A stretch of 33,811 nucleotides of DNA, taken from assembly GCA_945877355.1 (NCBI GenBank), contig CAMCRT010000021.1, positions 1 through 33,811 of the forward strand. The letters are read 5' to 3'. The position numbers and the translations under genes are program-made. This DNA comes from an uncultured Mitsuokella sp. GTDB taxonomy: Bacteria; Bacillota; Negativicutes; Selenomonadales; Selenomonadaceae. This document shows positions 29,382-33,811 of the stretch, piece after piece. The stretch's first letter is position 1, and each line of letters starts with the position of its first letter. A model generated the notes under the pieces. It was not told the origin of the DNA. It made no database searches and was given only the letters and a program-made list of their open reading frames with translations.

Positions 29382-29952
29382 GGGCCCCACCCTTCAGGAG
29401 AATCTCATTGCGGGCGCGGATCGTCATGGGGTGCAGGAGCCTCCCCTGCTGGGCCACAAAGAGAATGGAGTCCGTGAGCCCCACCAGGACCATCTCATCG
29501 AGGCTCGCCTCCCGGGAAAGCTTTCGGAGCTTCTCCACCTCGGGGTAGGCGCGGCCGGGCTCGATCATGTCGGCGAACCATATAATCTTATCGAGGTCCG
29601 TCATATTCTCCCCGCCCACCGTGTGGCGGCAGATGGCCTGAAGGATTTCCTTCTCCTCGATGCCGTAAAACTCTCGGGCCCTGTCGGCGCCGATGTAGGC
29701 GTGGAGGAGGAGCGGCATGGCCCGCTCGACGGGATCTATGGGAATCCCGCGCCGCTCGGCCTCAGAAAGAAGCTCCCCATTGGGGTACTCCCGGCCGCAG
29801 TCGTGGAGGAGCCCCGCGAGCCGCGCCTTTTCCTCGTCCACGCAAAAACGCCGGGCGAGGAACACAGCCGTCTCCATGACCCCCAGGGAGTGCCTATACC
29901 GCTTTTCCCCGAGCCTTTTTGATAGCTCCTTTTTCATTTCCTCTAACGTCAT
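29368..29952 (-). CDS. yqeK: YqeK-type HD-domain Ap4A hydrolase
   Basis: The 194-residue protein has HD-superfamily ligands: RYRHSLGVMETA (first H), LLHDCGREYP (HD), LLLHAYIGADRA (H), ICRHTVGGENM and WFADMIEPGR (D), a pattern of the YqeK family, which splits Ap4A symmetrically into two ADP. The start overlaps the nadD stop by 4 bp (ATGA), and the nadD-yqeK pairing is a standard context. It likely limits dinucleotide alarmones. Confidence 0.94.
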   Translation of the reverse strand: MTLEEMKKELSKRLGEKRYRHSLGVMETAVFLARRFCVDEEKARLAGLLHDCGREYPNGELLSEAERRGIPIDPVERAMPLLLHAYIGADRAREFYGIEEKEILQAICRHTVGGENMTDLDKIIWFADMIEPGRAYPEVEKLRKLSREASLDEMVLVGLTDSILFVAQQGRLLHPMTIRARNEILLKGGAHGRP

Positions 29953-30545
29953 GTATAGAGTCCCTCCTCCCGTATATAGCGCTCCACTGCCTGTGGAACG
30001 AGATAGCGTATGGATCGCCCTCGCCTGACCCTCTCCCGGATATCCGTGGAGGATATCTCTAGGCCCGGCACCTCGAGAAAGTCGATATTTTTTGCCAGAG
30101 CTCCGAAGTCCCGCTGGAGGGCCGACTGGTCCACCGGATCCCCGGGGCGCGTCGTGCCAATGAAATGGCAGAGGGAGAGAAGCTCCTTTGGGTGATACCA
30201 GGTATGGAGCTCATTGATGGAGTCCATGCCCGTGATGAAGTAGAGCTCCTTGTCCCCCGGGGCCGCCAGCTCCTGGATGGTCAGGAGGGAGTAGGAGGGG
30301 CCCTCTCGCCGCTTCTCCATGTCGCTGATGGAGAAGGCATCGTTTCCCGCGATGGCAAGCTCTGTCATGCGGTAGCGATGGTGGTAGGGCGTGATGGGGC
30401 GCCCCTGCTTGTGGGGCGGGTCCGCGGCGGGGATAAAGAGGGCACACTCGAGGCGGAAGGCCTCCCGCGCCTCCTCCGAGATGCGAAGGTGGGCCAGGTG
30501 GGGCGGGTCAAAGGTGCCCCCCATGATGCCGACGCGCTTTGCCAT
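29949..30545 (-). CDS. nadD: Nicotinate-nucleotide adenylyltransferase
   Basis: The 198-residue enzyme adenylates nicotinate mononucleotide in NAD synthesis. The nucleotidyltransferase signature GGTFDPPHLAHLRI is at residue 9, FIPAADPPHKQGRPI follows, and SSTDIRERVRRGRSIRYLVP is the second ATP-binding motif. GGAGGCGGG precedes the ATG. It starts 17 bp past the small membrane-protein gene and overlaps yqeK. Confidence 0.97.
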   Translation of the reverse strand: MAKRVGIMGGTFDPPHLAHLRISEEAREAFRLECALFIPAADPPHKQGRPITPYHHRYRMTELAIAGNDAFSISDMEKRREGPSYSLLTIQELAAPGDKELYFITGMDSINELHTWYHPKELLSLCHFIGTTRPGDPVDQSALQRDFGALAKNIDFLEVPGLEISSTDIRERVRRGRSIRYLVPQAVERYIREEGLYT

Positions 30546-30562
30546 ATTTCCCGCCTCCTGCC

Positions 30563-30733
30563 CTAGAAAAGCTGCTCTGCCAGTAAAAGTGCGACCGCAC
30601 AGGTCAGGGCGATGAGCCCCGCCGCCCGCGCGTAGTCCCGTATGTCGTGGGCGCCCTTTTTCGTGTGGGCGTAGTCCGACGCTGCCCGGATGTAGCCCCG
30701 GAGGAACTCCCAGGGGGCTGGGGACTTACTCAC
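30563..30733 (-). CDS. Small single-span membrane protein, unknown function
   Basis: This 56-residue ORF starts with GTG at 30733, overlapping the proA stop by 8 bp, with GAGGGACAG as a possible ribosome-binding site. The N terminus is polar (SKSPAPWEFLRGYIRAASDYAHTKKGAHDIRDYA) and the C terminus forms one hydrophobic helix (AAGLIALTCAVALLLAEQLF). The spacing and overlap suggest a real gene in the pro-nad operon. No family is recognised. Confidence 0.5.
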   Translation of the reverse strand: MSKSPAPWEFLRGYIRAASDYAHTKKGAHDIRDYARAAGLIALTCAVALLLAEQLF

Positions 30734-31991
30734 GGATCTGTCCCTCACCGTACACGAGATACTTTGTCGTGGTAAGGGCCATGAGGCCCATGGGGCCCCG
30801 GGCGTGCATCTTCTGGGTGCTGATGCCGATCTCCGCCCCGAAGCCGAATTCCTCCCCGTCCGTGAAGCGGGTGGAGGCATTCACATAGACAGCCGCCGCA
30901 TCCACCTCCCGCTGGAAGCGATGGGCCGAGGCGATGTCCCGGGTGATGATGGCCTCCGAGTGGCCTGTGCCATAGCGGTTGATGTGCTCGATGGCGGCGG
31001 TGAGATCCTCCACCACCTTCACGGAGAGGATGAGGTCACCGTACTCCGTGCTCCAGTCCTCCTCCGTTGCCTCCTCCATGTCGGAGCAAATAGCCCGGGC
31101 CCCCTCGTCACCCCGCAGGGTCACATGGGCCTTTTTCATGGCCTCTGCCATCTTCGGCAGGAACTCCTCCGCCACAGCCCTGTGGACGAGGAGCGTCTCC
31201 ATGGCATTGCAGACAGAGCAGCGGCTTGCCTTCGCGTTGACGGCGACGGAGGTGGCCATGTCAAGGTCCGCAGAGGCGTCCACATAGGTATGGCAGACGC
31301 CCGTGCCCGTCTCGATGACAGGGACGGAGCTCGTCTCCACCACGTGCTTGATGAGGCCTGCCCCGCCCCGGGGGATGACGAGGTCGATGGCCCCGTGCAT
31401 GCGCAGCATCGCATCGACGGCCTCCCGCTCCGGCGTGTCGATGAGCTGGATAGCGCCCTCCGGAAGCCCTGTCTCCTTCGCCGCCCGCGCCAGGAGCCCT
31501 GCCACCACGATATTCGTCCGGAGTGCCTCCGAGCCGCCCCGGAGGATGACCGCATTGCCGGACTTCAGGCAGAGGCCTGCCGCGTCGCTCGTCACATTGG
31601 GCCGGGCCTCATAGATGATAGCGATGACCCCCATGGGCACATGGATGCGCCGGATCTCAAGGCCGTTCGGCCGCACCGTGGAGAAATCCCCCCGGTAGAC
31701 AGGATCCGGCAACAGGGCGATTTTCCGAAGCCCCTCCGCCATACCGTGGATGCGCCCCTCGTCCAGCATGAGGCGATCGAGATAGGAGCGCTTCACATTC
31801 GATTGGCGCGCCTCTCTGAGGTCCTCTGCATTTGCCTGGAGGATCGCCTCGCTATGGTTTTCCAGCACATCTGCCATGTGGCGAAGCGCCGCATTTTTCT
31901 TCCCTGTGGACACCTGGGCCAGCACGCGGCTCGCTGCCCGCGCCGTCTCAGCCTTTTTCCGAAGCTCTTCTACAAAGTCCATACCATTCAC
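30726..31991 (-). CDS. proA: Glutamate-5-semialdehyde dehydrogenase (gamma-glutamyl phosphate reductase)
   Basis: The 421-residue enzyme catalyses the second step of proline synthesis with NADPH. Recognisable blocks are VPMGVIAIIYEARPNVT, GNAVILRGGSEA, the catalytic cysteine in ASRCSVCNAMETLLVH (about residue 265), and FGFGAEIGISTQKMHARGPMGL near the end. The length is typical. The ATG at 31991 is used; an ATG three codons later (31982) would match the usual MDFVEEL start and has GGGTGA 5 nt upstream. proB lies 48 bp upstream. Confidence 0.97.
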   Translation of the reverse strand: MNGMDFVEELRKKAETARAASRVLAQVSTGKKNAALRHMADVLENHSEAILQANAEDLREARQSNVKRSYLDRLMLDEGRIHGMAEGLRKIALLPDPVYRGDFSTVRPNGLEIRRIHVPMGVIAIIYEARPNVTSDAAGLCLKSGNAVILRGGSEALRTNIVVAGLLARAAKETGLPEGAIQLIDTPEREAVDAMLRMHGAIDLVIPRGGAGLIKHVVETSSVPVIETGTGVCHTYVDASADLDMATSVAVNAKASRCSVCNAMETLLVHRAVAEEFLPKMAEAMKKAHVTLRGDEGARAICSDMEEATEEDWSTEYGDLILSVKVVEDLTAAIEHINRYGTGHSEAIITRDIASAHRFQREVDAAAVYVNASTRFTDGEEFGFGAEIGISTQKMHARGPMGLMALTTTKYLVYGEGQIRE

Positions 31992-32039
31992 CCAGTCCCC
32001 TTCCCGGGAAGCCCCGGGAAAACTTGCTATAGTACGCCA

Positions 32040-33164
32040 TCAGATCATCAGCACCATATTGTCCCGGTGGATGACCTCCCCCTCTGTGGCGGTGCCGAGG
32101 AGCTCTTGGAACTCCTCCGTGCGATGGCCGAGGATGCGCGATAGCTCCTCGTCTTTATAATTCACGATGCCCCGGGCGATTTCCTGCCCGCTTTCGTCAA
32201 GAACCCGCACGGCGCTCCCCCGGTCGAAGCTCCCCTCCACCGAGAGGATGCCCGCCGCGAGGAGGCTGGAGCCCCGCTCGAGGGCCCGTCTGCAGCCCGC
32301 ATCCACCACGAGCTCCCCCACGAGGCGCTTGCCGAAGGCGATCCAGCTCTTCCGCACCTTCAGGTGGGACTCCTTCGCCGGGAAAACCGTGCCGATGGGC
32401 TCGCCGGCGAGGATGCGGCGCACATTGCCGTCCTCGCTCCCCGAGGCAATGACCATGGACGTGCCTGCATTCATGGCGACCTGGGCCGCCTCCAGCTTCG
32501 TCGCCATGCCGCCGGTGCCGAGGCTGGAGCCCGCGCCCCCGGCGAGGGCCCGCACCTCCGGGGTGATCTCCGCCACCTCGGGGATGAGGGTCGCCGATGG
32601 GTCCGTGCTGGGGTTTGCCGTATAGAGGCCGTCGATATCCGTCAGAAGGATGAGGGCATCCGCATCGATGAGGGTCGCCACCACGGCGGAGAGGTTGTCA
32701 TTGTCACCGATCTTGATCTCATCCACGGATACCGCATCGTTCTCATTGATGATGGGGAGCGCCCCCATGGCGAGAAGCGCCAGCAGCGCATCCCTGGAGT
32801 GGAGATATTGGTGGTGGCGCACGGCGTTCTCCTTCGTCAGGAGCACCTGGCCGATGGTCACGCCGTACTCGGCAAATATCTTTTCATAGATATGCATGAG
32901 GACGCCCTGTCCGATGGCGGCGATGGCCTGCTTCTTCGGAATGTCCGTGGGCTTTTCCGCAAGGCCTAGCTTCCCGAGGCCCGCGGCTATCGCCCCCGAG
33001 GACACGAGGACAATTTCCTTCCCCGCGTTCTTGAGGTCCGCTAGCTCCCGCAGCAGGTGCTCGATGCGCCCCAGGTTCAGCCGCCCCGTGGCGTGGGTCA
33101 GCGTGCTGGTCCCCACCTTGACGACGATGCGGTTCGCCTCTTTCAGACGGCTTCTGGCATCCAT
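32040..33164 (-). CDS. proB: Glutamate 5-kinase with PUA domain
   Basis: The 374-residue protein has an amino-acid kinase domain (VVKVGTSTLT, LVSSGAIAAGLGKLGL, INENDAVSVDEIKIGDNDNLSA, GTGGMATKLEAA) and a C-terminal PUA domain (about residues 280-370; KSWIAFGKRLVG, GSSLLAAGI, RGIVNYKDEE). It makes gamma-glutamyl phosphate, the first and feedback-controlled step of proline synthesis. GGAGAACGCC precedes the ATG. A repeat element separates it from yhbY. Confidence 0.97.
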   Translation of the reverse strand: MDARSRLKEANRIVVKVGTSTLTHATGRLNLGRIEHLLRELADLKNAGKEIVLVSSGAIAAGLGKLGLAEKPTDIPKKQAIAAIGQGVLMHIYEKIFAEYGVTIGQVLLTKENAVRHHQYLHSRDALLALLAMGALPIINENDAVSVDEIKIGDNDNLSAVVATLIDADALILLTDIDGLYTANPSTDPSATLIPEVAEITPEVRALAGGAGSSLGTGGMATKLEAAQVAMNAGTSMVIASGSEDGNVRRILAGEPIGTVFPAKESHLKVRKSWIAFGKRLVGELVVDAGCRRALERGSSLLAAGILSVEGSFDRGSAVRVLDESGQEIARGIVNYKDEELSRILGHRTEEFQELLGTATEGEVIHRDNMVLMI

Positions 33165-33183
33165 GGCGTTCTCCTCACTTTTT

Positions 33184-33346
33184 AAGAACCGCTGATTAAA
33201 TGAGGTGCTCCGGATTTGCGTGGATACGCTGTATCTCCCTAGGAGACAAACCGGAGGCGTAGCAGAGCTACGCTGAGGATTTGTCGACGACGGGAGGACA
33301 GTGCAGACGCGTGAAGACGGAGTGTCGAATTAATCAGTGGTTTCTT
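33184..33346. repeat. MITE-like element between yhbY and proB
   Basis: About 163 bp are flanked by imperfect terminal inverted repeats: AAGAACCGCTGATTAAAT on the left and, read inward from the right, AAGAAACCACTGATTAAT. The interior contains GCGTAG-CAGAG-CTACGC and is non-coding. The right end touches the yhbY stop codon. No target duplication is obvious. It is probably transcribed in the operon. Confidence 0.65.
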
Positions 33347-33651
33347 CACTTGGGCAGGTTGATTTTCGGCGCGTCGAAGTTCCGCTTGAAGAGGAGCCCG
33401 TTGCGCCCGATGAGCTGGACGAGATTGGCATCGACCCGCTCCGCCAGCATGGTGATGGCCTCCTCCGGAGTCATGAGGGCGTTCTGGTTCACCCGCACCT
33501 TGATGAGCTCCCGCTTCTTGATGGCGTCTTTGGCAGAGGTCACCACAGATGGGGTCACCCCCTCCTTCCCGATGGGCACCACTGGCTCCAGCGTCATCCC
33601 CATGGACCGAAGAAAGCTCTTCTGCTTCCCCGTCAATGAATTTCGTATCAT
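33346..33651 (-). CDS. yhbY: CRS1-YhbY (CRM) domain RNA-binding protein
   Basis: The 101-residue protein begins LTGKQKSFLRSMG and contains VVPIGKEGVTPSVVTSAKDAIKKRELIKVRV, then VQLIGRNGLLFKR with the GxxG loop, the single CRM domain of YhbY, which associates with pre-50S ribosomal particles. Its start lies 2 bp after the obgE stop, a common pairing of ribosome-assembly genes. Its stop abuts the MITE-like element. Confidence 0.94.
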   Translation of the reverse strand: MIRNSLTGKQKSFLRSMGMTLEPVVPIGKEGVTPSVVTSAKDAIKKRELIKVRVNQNALMTPEEAITMLAERVDANLVQLIGRNGLLFKRNFDAPKINLPK

Positions 33652-33653
33652 AT

Positions 33654-33811
33654 TTACTCCCTATATTCAAATTCCATATCACCGATGCGGACGGTCTGGC
33701 CCTCTTTGATGCCCCGCTCCTTCAGCTTCTCGTCGATGCCCTTGATGCGCCAGATATACTGGAAGCGGCGCACGGCCTCGTCGTTGTTGAAGTTCGTCAT
33801 GATGACCAGCT
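33654..33811 (-). CDS. obgE: GTPase Obg, C-terminal end (runs off the window edge)
   Basis: The 52 visible codons read VIMTNFNNDEAVRRFQYIWRIK, then LKERGIKEGQTVRIGDMEFEYRE, the OCT domain at the C terminus of Obg. Obg is a GTPase in late 50S assembly. The GTPase domain lies beyond the window. It is the first visible gene of the operon running to the cvfB-like gene. Confidence 0.93.
   Translation of the reverse strand, partial: LVIMTNFNNDEAVRRFQYIWRIKGIDEKLKERGIKEGQTVRIGDMEFEYRE

Overview
The window reads as a G+C-rich genome of a motile, sugar-fermenting Negativicutes bacterium, most likely Selenomonas-like. The clues are protein flavour, a flagellin N-methylase (FliB type) and CheV next to central-metabolism genes, and the obg-yhbY-proB-proA-nadD-yqeK-lcp-rsfS order. 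The genus is inferred from gene content only; no rRNA is present. Nearly all genes are on the minus strand.

Layout. 1-6.6 kb: 5' end of a phosphomannomutase gene, a MATE exporter and DUF218 pair, a small cupin gene on the plus strand, a FliB-type methylase and a GGDEF/EAL protein. 6.8-8.7 kb: a LacI-family regulator and a zinc-ribbon protein. 8.7-14.2 kb: an accessory island. 14.2-25.7 kb: a galactose/lactose/alpha-galactoside operon (kinase-like gene, GPH symporter, lacZ, alpha-galactosidase, galK, galE, galT). 25.9-26.9 kb: cheV. 27-33.8 kb: a housekeeping operon from obgE to a cvfB-like gene.

The island is the unusual part. It holds a complete ISL3-family insertion sequence with an 8-bp target duplication that lands in a terminator, an Rpn-type pseudogene with an internal deletion, two paralogous small proteins, and nine type I-E-like CRISPR repeats spread over about 4.6 kb. 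Only one pair of repeats encloses a normal 32-nt spacer, and there are no cas genes here. Between the other repeats lie short transcription units. Each has a recognisable promoter. In four of them the 5' and 3' ends form a 12-20 bp stem directly followed by a T-run. The G-U wobbles of these stems all fall on the strand the promoter predicts. I interpret them as a cluster of structured small RNAs of unknown function interleaved with CRISPR-like repeats; a CreTA-like or anti-CRISPR-RNA-like role is speculative.

How the genes work together: the symporter imports lactose, melibiose or similar sugars; LacZ and the alpha-galactosidase release galactose; GalK, GalT and GalE feed it into glycolysis. 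LacI-type operators lie in the leader of this operon, and a site with the same AAACGATT core overlaps the promoter of the lacI gene about 18 kb away, so that regulator is the best candidate for controlling the operon.
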